Shown here: in pieces, positions 1 through 6,612 of the stretch | Position numbering within the stretch: position 1 is the stretch's first letter | Layout of the letters: each line of letters opens with the position of its first letter | Assembly (NCBI GenBank): GCA_016715245.1 | Contig: JADKAS010000015.1 | Coordinates: 1-12,129 of the forward strand | DNA: 12,129 bases | Source: Saprospiraceae bacterium | Lineage (GTDB): Bacteria; Bacteroidota; Bacteroidia; Chitinophagales; Saprospiraceae | Direction of reading: 5' to 3' | Notes under the pieces: generated by a model | Told to the model about the DNA's origin: nothing | What the model saw: the letters and a program-made list of their open reading frames with translations, nothing else | Database searches by the model: none | Position numbers and translations under genes: made by a program

Positions 1-779
1 AAATGGCAACCTCAACTGGCACCTTACAGTTTTTTGTAATGCTTTTAGTTCCAATCCACCTATTCTGGTTTTTTCCTCAAACCGAAGGGTAACTAACAAT
101 ACGACAAAAGACACACCTTACAACATACTCACCATAAAAAGCTGTCATCAATGCGGTGTCCTATGATATTGTAAGGCAGATGTCCCTTGGTTCCGTTTTG
201 AATTTGATCCGTGGCGTCGGGTGAATTTGAAAAAGTTGGTCTTGGGCCGCCAAACTTTCTGGGCAAGTCATCGATGTACCGTTGTAAAAGAATCCCCTGT
301 CAACATGGAATGTGTGGTGAAAGATATCATCGTACCGGGAGAACACGGCGGTGCCAAATACTTACACCATCATCAGAAGTTATTCACATTTCTATTGATG
401 AAAAATACCCCATAGACGGAAAACTGGATCCTTACAAACTGGATCTTATGGCCAGATGGGGCGCTACTATTATGTGCGCGCCAATGGTGACGCCATTATG
501 GAAATTCACCATGTCCGTGACCGACAAAACCTATAGGCTTTGACGGTTTGCCTGATGACATTAAAAGTAATATCCTTACAGAAATGAGATAGCCGCTATC
601 GCTTGTCTGTTACAACTTCCTGGATGCGGAGGAAAAACAAAGTTTTTGCAACACATTTCAATTGAACAAAACCCGCAAAGAACTTCTACATCAGAGCTTA
701 TATTTAATCCGGGAAAAAAAAAGTGGAAGAAGCATTGGCATTGCTGGATGGCGTGAAGCAAGTAAACGACTCGTTTTAG
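1..779 (+). pseudogene. Flavin reductase family protein, 5'-truncated by the window edge and heavily frameshifted
   Basis: Pieces of one protein appear in order while the frame keeps changing: NAFSSNPPILVFSSNRR near 34-90, AVINAVSYDIVRQM at about 141-182, GEFEKVGL near 222-245, VKESPVNMECVVKD at about 284-325, then EVIHIS, DGKLDPYKLDLMAR, YYYVRANGDAIMEIH, IGFDGLPDDIK and finally VEEALALLDGV before a TAG at 777-779. This order matches my memory of Bacteroidota flavin reductase domain proteins (FMN-binding split barrel, about 290-300 residues); roughly the first 40 residues lie outside the window. Such proteins bind FMN and reduce flavins with NAD(P)H in the cytoplasm; the substrate of this one is unknown. 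About four single-base indels fall in the 60 bases after 182, mostly in short runs. Conserved words survive between indels, which suggests raw sequencing error or very recent decay. Family assignment is firm; functionality cannot be judged. Confidence 0.8.
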
Positions 780-1014
780 GTTTTAAAATTTAAAATTGGC
801 GTTCTATTATTGCTTTTTGAGGGTTTGGGAGACATTACCCAATTTTATGTAAATGAAATAAAAGCAGGTTTATTCATTGTTTAAAATATTGTCAAAGATG
901 ATTAAAATTTCAATGTGAAACATACTCCAATTGTGAACAGGACTTGTCCATTTATGTCCAATTTATACATCATCACCGGCCTTAAAAAGAAAAAAAGTAC
1001 CTCAACCCTATTCA

Positions 1015-1756
1015 TTATTTGTACAATTCAGACTTCATCACACCGAGTTTGTTGAGGAAGTGAATCAAGGATACCCGGAGTACACCCAACCCGTATTGTG
1101 TACTTCTTTGAAATTGATGGAGGAAGCTTCGTCAAAATATTTAGTGGACAGGTGACTTGAAGATGTCAAAACCTTTATAGATAATCTGGGACAACATTTC
1201 ATTGTCAAATATAAAATCATCCGAATTTTGATTAAAATTGATGGATCTGAGGACTTTGCGCTGAAAGCTACGATAACCCGTATGGTATTCTGACAATTTG
1301 TACCGCACCAAAAAGTTCCGGGAAAGCGTCCAGAAAACGATTAGCAATCCGTATACTTATACAAAGGCATTCCACCTTTTAAAGCACCTTTGCCAATAAT
1401 ATTCTCGAACCCAAAACCACCTGATAGAAATCCTCACCGATGATGTCTTACCATGGAAGTTGAATCAACAATGAGTGTACTGGTAATCCGGGTGCAACAT
1501 GATTACAATATCGCCACCCAGTTCCAATGCTTTATTGTACAATGATTTCTGATTGCCTCACCCTCTGTTTTTTTCGTGAATGATGATGTGTTTAATGCCT
1601 AACTCACCGGCAACCTGACCGTATGATCTTTGCTGGCATCATCACACAGTATGACCCTCATCGACGAGGTCAAAAGGATTTCTTTATATGTTTTTTCAAG
1701 TGTCAAAGCCGCATTATATGCCGGCAGGACGACAACTACTTTTTTATTTTATACAT
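1015..1756 (-). pseudogene. Family 2 glycosyltransferase (polyprenyl-phosphate sugar transferase type), frameshifted
   Basis: On the minus strand an ATG at 1756-1754 opens a GT-A glycosyltransferase that can be followed through several frames. In order: KKVVVVLPAYNAALTLEKTY (nucleotide-binding start), ILCDDASKDHT (acidic motif), ELGIKHIIIHEKNRG, GNQKSLYNKALELGGDIVI, MLHPDYQYT (metal-binding region), VVLGSRI, GGMPLYKY, IANRFL, SEYHTGYRSF, FNQNSDDFIFDNEMLSQII, and the C-terminal pieces KYFDEASSINF, QYGLGVL and LNKLGVMKSELYK with a TAA at 1017-1015. The layout is that of dolichyl/undecaprenyl-phosphate mannose- or glucose-transferase-like GT2 proteins of about 245-250 residues, normally acting at the inner face of the membrane in polysaccharide or glycolipid synthesis. 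The longest uninterrupted stretch is 1347-1141. It runs tail to tail toward the flavin reductase remnant. Dense indels make the state of the gene undecidable here. Confidence 0.82.
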
Positions 1757-1934
1757 GGAATACCGCTACGGTCAATAAGATGTATTTACCTGATTAAAGT
1801 TAGGTAAAAAATGACCATTTTCTGGTAAATCCAGATTAAAGAATGATAAAAGAATGATGGTAGAATAATTTTCCCAAAATGGCTCCTTTTTCCAAATTCA
1901 TTGTTTGATGCCATGACTTTTATTTTGTTTGCTG

Positions 1935-1942
1935 CAAAAATA
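1935..1942 (-). promoter_or_regulatory. Possible -7 element upstream of the GT2 gene
   Basis: The minus strand reads TATTTTTG here, matching the Bacteroidota TAnnTTTG element. The nearest upstream TTG (CAA at 1967-1969 on the plus strand) lies 24 bases away, longer than the usual 19-21, and the leader to the ATG at 1756 would be about 170 bases. Weak call. Confidence 0.25.
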
Positions 1943-2389
1943 CACTCTTTTAAAAATTGAATGAAGCAAATACAATTTTCTGAAAATCTTTTCATTTTCC
2001 GGTTTCCTGAACCTACTTTTCTACACCCAACCTATTTTTATTCTGATGGAAAAAATGATAAAAGTCAGAATGTGTAATATAAATTCCACTAAAGGCATTT
2101 TATATTTGAAGAACATCGTTTGACGAGCTGACGTTGTAAAAACTGCTCTCCTATAGAAAATGCAGGATTCTTTAGGTTGTAAGTCTTAAAATCTGTTTCA
2201 GTCACTTTCGACTTCCTGGCCAAAAAACCTGCGATAAGGAGTGAAGAATCGCAATCGCGTCATTTGCACCTTTGAGTAGTCCCACGGAACAAGGTAGGAA
2301 ACAACAATAGATTAACAGATGCTAAAACAGGCAAATGAGGTAGCGTGAAGATTCGAAAACGACTGGTGCTTGCCTCCGCCTTTTTTGGC

Positions 2390-2432
2390 CTTGACTTTTT
2401 TGTAACTTTTTTGTGTCAAGTTAAAAAAGTTA
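2390..2432. repeat. Nested inverted repeat built from CTTGAC/GTCAAG and TAACTTTTTT/AAAAAAGTTA
   Basis: Two inverted repeats interlock. CTTGAC (2390-2395) pairs with GTCAAG (2415-2420), and TAACTTTTTT (2403-2412) pairs perfectly with AAAAAAGTTA (2423-2432) around a 10-base loop, so the two hairpins are mutually exclusive. A CCGCC plus T-run block lies just before it at 2376-2386. It is intergenic and over 280 bases from the nearest start codon. From memory, similar TTTTTTGTGTCAAG-type strings recur between genes in Bacteroidota genomes, so it may be a dispersed palindromic repeat or a terminator; I could not check copy number. Confidence 0.5.
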
Positions 2433-2689
2433 GAACTGGTCTCGTTTGGTAATTCTTTATATTTTAGGGCTCAATGTAAAATAATATTAATGGTTAACCT
2501 AATGCCTTTTGTTATAAATACAAAGTCAGATGACACGATGTCGATACTTTGATTTTTGTGCTATTTTTTTACATCGTAACGAAAAAGTCTAAGTCTTTCT
2601 ATTTCACTTTAAAAATCCAAATTCAACATTCCAAAGACCTACATGAAAATATGATACAGAATTTGACTTAATACTTGTACAGAATACAT

Positions 2690-2697
2690 TACTTTTG
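2690..2697 (+). promoter_or_regulatory. Probable -7 element for gldH and the downstream glycosyltransferase
   Basis: TACTTTTG fits the Bacteroidota TAnnTTTG consensus and is followed by CA, as is common. The best upstream partner is TTTG at 2662-2665, with a rather long spacer of 24. Transcription would begin close to 2704, leaving a leader of only about 9 bases before the GTG start at 2713. Confidence 0.45.
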
Positions 2698-2712
2698 CAA
2701 AAATTTTGATGC

Positions 2713-3180
2713 GTGAAAATATGTAATTACCTGATTGTTCTTTATTCCCTAACCTTGTTTTCCTGCGGACCAAAAACAATATTCGAAAAAAAAACAGATC
2801 TTGATAGTTTCTGGACTTATCAGAAAACATTGAGTTTTTCATTCGATATTACGGACACTATACCCGCTCATGACATTCTGCTGGATGTAGAACACTCAAA
2901 AGATTTTTTTTATCAGAATATATATACCAAGGTGACTACGGTATTTCCGGATCAAAAAAAAGTGGATCATATCATTTCCCTTAACCTAACCACTCAAAAT
3001 AATCGATGGGTCGGTGACTGTTCTGCTCAAAAATGTAAAGCAGAACTTGTTTTGTCAGAAAACATTTATTTTAATCAAACCGGCAATTATACCATCGCAC
3101 TGGAGCAATACGGCAGAAAAGATACCCTGGCCGGAATTGAATCCATGAGCCTGAAAGTCATTCAACACCGTGAAAAATAA
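2713..3180 (+). CDS. gldH: Gliding motility lipoprotein GldH
   Basis: This 155-residue lipoprotein has an N-terminal hydrophobic segment ending in the lipobox LFSC with the acylated Cys at residue 18, so it should be anchored to the cell envelope. The body has GldH hallmarks: a small beta-rich domain with YQNIYTKVTTVFP, a central NNRWVGDC, and a C-terminal GNYTIALEQYGRKDTLAGIESM resembling the family ending (G-x-Y ... L-x-GI). GldH is one of the lipoproteins needed for gliding and SprB-type surface motility in flavobacteria, although many non-gliding Bacteroidota also keep it. The start is GTG: an ATG four bases earlier opens a frame that stops after four codons, and the gldH frame has a stop (TGA at 2707-2709) just upstream. 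Only 6 bases separate it from the next gene, so the two are probably cotranscribed from the promoter at 2690. The gene is intact and of normal family length. Confidence 0.85.
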   Translation: MKICNYLIVLYSLTLFSCGPKTIFEKKTDLDSFWTYQKTLSFSFDITDTIPAHDILLDVEHSKDFFYQNIYTKVTTVFPDQKKVDHIISLNLTTQNNRWVGDCSAQKCKAELVLSENIYFNQTGNYTIALEQYGRKDTLAGIESMSLKVIQHREK

Positions 3181-3186
3181 ACCTTT

Positions 3187-4383
3187 ATGGAACGGGTCCA
3201 AAAAATAAGTTTGTTCCAGGTCTTCTATCATCGAATATGCGGATTTTTTACAAGTCTGTTATTGCTGATCTACGTAAAGTTTTTTGTACACGAATTGTGG
3301 AAAGACGAGTGGCAGGCCTGGTTTGTAGCCAAAGACAAAAACCTTATTGAAATAATTTCTTTTTTGAATTATGAAGGTCACCCTGCAATTTGGTACTTTT
3401 ATTTACTTCCTTTTACATGGTTGTCAGCGGTATTGCCTGTTCCGGAAGAGTATATTTTGACTTTTGCCCATGTATTGCCGGCGTCAGCGGTATTGTATTT
3501 GTTCTGGAAAAAATTTGATCTTCCTTCTCTCGTAAAAATATCATTTGCCCTAAGTTATTTCCTGATTTTTGAATATGGCGTGGTCAACAGAGGATATATT
3601 TTTGTCATCTTATTTTTATTTTTGGCTGTTTATTTTTTAAGAAAAGAAAACAATAAAGGTCTCGCCTGGTCTTTATTTTTATTATGTCAGACTGAGGTTT
3701 TCGGAGTTTTTATGGCGACCGCCCTTGGTGCATACTGGTTTTTGAAAGAAAAAAAGATCGGTTCAGATGTGGTAAAATATTTAGGAGCCGGACTCTTGAT
3801 TTTTGTTATTTCCGTTTTCCCGAGAGAGAGCGGTCATATTGCCAAAACACAAGGTAAAATGCTTGAATTCGGAGACCGCATGCTGGTTTCATTACAGGGA
3901 AATCTCACCAATGCTTTTTTACCCGGAATAACACCGGATACGAGTTTGTTTGGCTGGAACACGTTGGGGGTTTTAATCTCCCTCGCTTTAATCGTTGGTT
4001 TTATTGTCATTTTCCGGAAAGAAAAAAATTTATTTATACCTTTTCTGCTGGTATCAATAATGTCTTTTTTATTTTCACTTTTCTTTTTTGTCGGTGGAAT
4101 CCGGCAATGGGGAATGATGTTTATTTTTCTGATCGCCATTCTCGCCCTGTCAGATAAAAAGCTGTTTGCAGACGCAAAAATATTGCTGTTGGTCATTTTT
4201 ATTGGTATAGTGCAAAGTGTGTATGGTATAAAAGCTTTGTACAGCGACATCAATCTTCCCTTCAGCAATGCAAAAGAAACCGGTTTATACATTAAAAAAA
4301 CAATACCTGAAAAAGTTCCGGTCGTAGCCATTAATAAATTCGAAATAACACCGGTGATTGGATATACACAAAGGAAATTTTGA
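3187..4383 (+). CDS. Multi-pass GT-C-type glycosyltransferase (PMT/ArnT-like), cut short by a frameshift
   Basis: The 398-residue product is a polytopic inner-membrane protein with about ten hydrophobic segments; the first is around residues 18-35. Right after it comes an acidic loop motif, ELWKDEWQAWF, with Asp40-Glu41, followed by EGHPAIWY at 63-70. An early Asp/Glu pair in the first periplasmic loop followed by a GHP motif is typical of GT-C enzymes such as protein O-mannosyltransferases and ArnT, which use polyprenyl-phosphate sugars. The acceptor and sugar are unknown. The frame ends at a TGA within AAATTTTGA (4375-4383). One extra T in the run at 4378-4381 would continue it as QRKFLNSSGEEF into the C-terminal piece at 4380-4613, giving 475 residues and a whole number of codons. 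It lies 6 bases behind gldH. Envelope glycan or glycoprotein synthesis is the best inference. Confidence 0.72.
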   Translation: MERVQKISLFQVFYHRICGFFTSLLLLIYVKFFVHELWKDEWQAWFVAKDKNLIEIISFLNYEGHPAIWYFYLLPFTWLSAVLPVPEEYILTFAHVLPASAVLYLFWKKFDLPSLVKISFALSYFLIFEYGVVNRGYIFVILFLFLAVYFLRKENNKGLAWSLFLLCQTEVFGVFMATALGAYWFLKEKKIGSDVVKYLGAGLLIFVISVFPRESGHIAKTQGKMLEFGDRMLVSLQGNLTNAFLPGITPDTSLFGWNTLGVLISLALIVGFIVIFRKEKNLFIPFLLVSIMSFLFSLFFFVGGIRQWGMMFIFLIAILALSDKKLFADAKILLLVIFIGIVQSVYGIKALYSDINLPFSNAKETGLYIKKTIPEKVPVVAINKFEITPVIGYTQRKF

Positions 4384-4613
4384 ACTCCTCCGGTGAAGAA
4401 TTCAGTTATTTCAAATGGGTTGAAAAAATATATATTCCGACGCAGGAAGAATTAAAACTTTTTGCAAGGTATAAAGGGGTTGGTGGTCTGGTCATCATTG
4501 CTCCCAAAAAACTTGACCCGGGAAGGTTTAGCGAAGCCCGGCTTGGAAAAGAATTTACCGGGAAAAATATGAAAAATGAAAACTATTACCTGTACACATT
4601 ATCTGCAAAATAA
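4380..4613 (+). pseudogene. Detached C-terminal part of the preceding GT-C glycosyltransferase
   Basis: This 77-codon frame has only a TTG as possible start and begins exactly where the upstream frame stops, in the -1 frame relative to it. It carries GEEFSYFKWVEK, then a soluble segment ending GKNMKNENYYLYTLSAK, of the kind found as the extracytoplasmic tail of such transferases. An independent gene is unlikely because there is no ATG, no leader and the alignment with the upstream frame is perfect once a single T is restored. Either the gene was recently broken or the consensus lost a T. The reported 398-residue product would lack this tail. Confidence 0.7.
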
Positions 4614-4643
4614 TAGCTTATCTTCATATTTTTGAGGTTAAAC

Positions 4644-4674
4644 TTGTGCCCGGATATAAAAATCAATATCTTTG
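4644..4674 (+). promoter_or_regulatory. Strong Bacteroidota-type promoter for the ATP-grasp cluster
   Basis: TTG at 4644-4646 and TATCTTTG at 4667-4674 are separated by 20 bases, matching the Bacteroidota primary sigma consensus (TTTG, 19-21 bases, TAnnTTTG). Transcription should begin at about 4680, giving a leader of about 110 bases before the ATG at 4791. Confidence 0.7.
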
Positions 4675-4727
4675 CATTGATTAAGTATTATTCAAACATT
4701 TTGTCGCAATAATACCTTAATTGAATG
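4675..4727 (+). promoter_or_regulatory. Large imperfect hairpin at the start of the ATP-grasp leader
   Basis: TTAAGTATTATT (4681-4692) pairs with AATAATACCTTAA (4708-4720), interrupted by one bulged C, around a 15-base loop. The pairing extends outward imperfectly to CATT (4675-4678) and AATG (4724-4727). It begins at or just before the predicted transcription start, so it would sit at the 5' end of the RNA, or act as a DNA-level palindrome for a regulator. No T-run follows, so it is not a terminator. I do not recognise a known riboswitch. Confidence 0.5.
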
Positions 4728-4790
4728 AAGTGAGCATGAACAATAAGTTCCTGCCTGCCTGACAATTAAAAATAAAATAAACATAAACAG

Positions 4791-5744
4791 ATGAAGAAGA
4801 TAGGAATTTTATACGGATTTGAAGCATCATTTCCTCAGGCTTTTGTTGACAGGGTCAATTCCAAAAAGATAAAAGATATTGTTGCTGAATCAGTGACAAT
4901 AGATGTCCTTCAGCAAGCTGATCCAACAGAATATGCAGTAATAGTTGACAGGATATCTCAGGATGTTCCATTTTACAGAGCCTATTTAAAAAATGCTGCT
5001 CTCAACGGGACTGCCGTCATCAACAATCCTTTCTGGTGGAGTGCTGACGAAAAGTTTTTTAACAACTGCCTTTCTGTAAAAATGGGGGTGCCGGTGCCGA
5101 ATACCGTTTTGTTGCCATCACATGAAAGACCGACCGATACAAAAGAAAAATCCTTCAGAAACTTAAAATACCCTACAGATTGGGAAAAAATCTTCAACTA
5201 TATCGGTTTTCCTGCCTATATGAAACCATTTTCAGGTGGAGGATGGAAGAGTGTATATCGGGTTACTGACCCAAATGAGTTGTGGCAAAAACACGCTGAA
5301 ACAGGACAACTGGTGATGATGTTGCAGGAAGAAATCGTTTTTGATCACTATTTCAGATGTTATTGCCTGGGTGGTGACAGAGTACATATCATGCCATATG
5401 AGCCAAGAAATCCACACCATCTAAGGTATGTAGTCGACAATCCCACAAAAGATAAAAAGCTTTTGGCGACTGTTGAAAAATATACGAAAATATTGTGTCA
5501 GGGCTTGGGTTATGACTTTAATACCGTAGAATTTGCGGTAAGAGATGGTATTCCGTATGCTATTGATTTTTGTAATCCTGCGCCCGACGCTGAAGTAAGT
5601 TCTGTAGGTCAGGAAAATTATGAATGGATTGTCGAAAATGCAGCACAAATGGCGATAGACAAAGCCAAAAAACATAAAGAAGGACAAATGAACCTTACGT
5701 GGGGAACTTTTATCAGCAATATTTTTACTCAGCCCAAGAAGTAA
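4791..5744 (+). CDS. ATP-grasp domain ligase (RimK-like)
   Basis: This 317-residue cytoplasmic protein has the ATP-grasp order. An N-terminal pre-ATP domain (1-95) starts KKIGILYGFEASFP. The nucleotide loop AYMKPFSGGGWKSVYRV at 142-158 has Lys145 and Gly149-151. The hinge VMMLQEEIVFDHYFR spans 175-189. The metal site is formed by VEFAV (Glu247) and YAIDFCNPAPD (Asp259, Asn262), equivalent to the D-x-N-P motif of RimK and glutathione synthetase relatives. Such enzymes activate a carboxylate as acyl phosphate and couple it to an amine or thiol, usually making a peptide-like bond; the substrates here are unknown. The ATG follows an A-rich leader without Shine-Dalgarno, as is normal in the phylum. 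It heads a cluster with a glutamine amidotransferase-like gene and a second probable ATP-grasp gene, and is its only uninterrupted member. The family is clear, the reaction is not. Confidence 0.82.
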   Translation: MKKIGILYGFEASFPQAFVDRVNSKKIKDIVAESVTIDVLQQADPTEYAVIVDRISQDVPFYRAYLKNAALNGTAVINNPFWWSADEKFFNNCLSVKMGVPVPNTVLLPSHERPTDTKEKSFRNLKYPTDWEKIFNYIGFPAYMKPFSGGGWKSVYRVTDPNELWQKHAETGQLVMMLQEEIVFDHYFRCYCLGGDRVHIMPYEPRNPHHLRYVVDNPTKDKKLLATVEKYTKILCQGLGYDFNTVEFAVRDGIPYAIDFCNPAPDAEVSSVGQENYEWIVENAAQMAIDKAKKHKEGQMNLTWGTFISNIFTQPKK

Positions 5745-5760
5745 ACTTTCGTTTACTTCT
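5737..5760 (+). promoter_or_regulatory. Perfect 10-bp hairpin over the stop codon of the ATP-grasp gene
   Basis: AGAAGTAAAC (5737-5746) and GTTTACTTCT (5751-5760) are perfect complements around a TTTC loop, and the TAA stop (5742-5744) lies in the left arm. There is no run of T after it (GATGTTTCCC), so a full intrinsic terminator is doubtful. It could slow or process the transcript between the first and second gene and so set their ratio. Confidence 0.45.
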
Positions 5761-5790
5761 GATGTTTCCCGGGTTTAAAGTTAAATCACC

Positions 5791-6612
5791 ATGGATCAAA
5801 AATTAAAACTGGCTCTATTAGACATGAATGCCGGCAGACCCAATCAGGGGATGCGGTGCATCAGAGATATTGCCAATATTTATAAAAGAGAATTTGATAT
5901 CACTGAATTTGATGTAAGAATCACCAACGAAGTACCTGATACAAGTTTTGATGTTTATATTTCAAGTGGTGGTCCCGGAAATCCCCTTGAAGGAAATGGA
6001 ATATGGGATAAAAAATGGTATCAGCTTGTTGACGACCTTTGGGAATACAATCAGAAAACAAGTTTTCAAAAAATATATGTTTTTTGTGTGTCACTCTTTT
6101 CAAATGGCCTGCCATCATTTTAATCTGGGAGAAATCACAGAGAGAAAATCTACTTCGTTCGGTATTATGCCCGTGCACAAAACCAAATTTTGAGAGATAG
6201 ATCCTATTTTAAAAAACTCCCTGACCCTTTTTATGCGGTGGACAGTCGGGATTGGCAGTTGATACAACCGGATCTAACCGTCTTCCAGAAACATGGCGCC
6301 AAAATACTTGCTTGGAAAAAAATCCGAAGCCATGTAGAATTCGAAAGAGCCATTATGGCAGTGCGTTTTTCAAAAGAATTTGTCGGAACTCAATTCCATC
6401 CTGAAGCAGATCCTGAAGGTATGACCTTACATTTTGGGAAAGAAGAAATCCGAAATCAAGTGATTGAAAACTTTGGAAAAGAAAAATATGACAACATGAT
6501 GGACCATTTGGATGACCCTGATAAAATAGCATTGACACACGACACTATACTTCCCTCTTTTATAGAAAACGCGTTGGATTCCATTTATTCGCAAACTGCA
6601 GTATTGGTATGA
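5791..6612 (+). pseudogene. Class I glutamine amidotransferase-like protein, two compensating frameshifts
   Basis: Repaired, this is a 273-residue class I (triad) amidotransferase-fold protein. It starts MDQKLKLALLDMNAGRP, has the oxyanion-region loop VYISSGGPGNP, the nucleophile elbow FFVCHSFQ with Cys at 6089-6091, and the His-x-Glu pair in TQFHPEADPEG (His 6397-6399, Glu 6403-6405), so all three catalytic residues are present. Frame 1 runs from 5791 and breaks at the six-A run 6068-6073 (one A too many). The next stretch breaks at the TTTT run 6188-6191 (one T too few). Frame 1 then resumes to the TGA at 6610-6612. The uncorrected first frame ends at 6123, after missing the nucleophile. 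Relatives hydrolyse glutamine or gamma-glutamyl amides. The next gene overlaps by ATGA, implying translational coupling. Both errors are in homopolymers, so the gene may well be intact in the organism. Confidence 0.75.

Larger units (their letters stand above)
1757..2689. other. Gene-free stretch of about 930 bases between divergent genes
   Basis: I find no supportable protein-coding gene on either strand. The short open frames at 1786-1995 (-) and 2639-2842 (-) have no recognisable domain, and the second overlaps the start of gldH. The stretch should hold the promoters of the divergent flanking genes; candidates are listed separately. It also contains the inverted-repeat element at 2390-2432. 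The part at about 2110-2380 is less AT-rich than its surroundings and could be a remnant of an older gene or repeat that I cannot name. No tRNA, rRNA or CRISPR pattern is visible. Confidence 0.5.

Noticed and set aside
211..543. Open frame of 110 codons on the plus strand as a gene of its own
   Set aside because: Its parts alternate with other frames to give one flavin reductase protein; it is a fragment, not a separate gene.
1786..1995. Minus-strand frame of 69 codons upstream of the GT2 gene
   Set aside because: Its composition is AT-rich and hydrophobic without motifs, and it lies in an indel-rich region; not enough to call a gene.
3834..4331. Minus-strand frame of 165 codons
   Set aside because: It lies wholly inside the glycosyltransferase gene, has no recognisable domain and looks like a shadow of the coding strand.
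4375..4383. Programmed -1 frameshifting at AAATTTTGA
   Set aside because: The in-frame string does not give tandem re-pairing in the -1 frame, and six other homopolymer breaks nearby point to a common, simpler cause.
4741..4762. CCTGCCTGCC repeat in the ATP-grasp leader as a simple-sequence phase switch
   Set aside because: Only two to three units are present, too few to suggest slippage-based variation.
5421..5687. Minus-strand frame of 88 codons
   Set aside because: It is antisense to the conserved metal-binding part of the ATP-grasp gene and has no domain.
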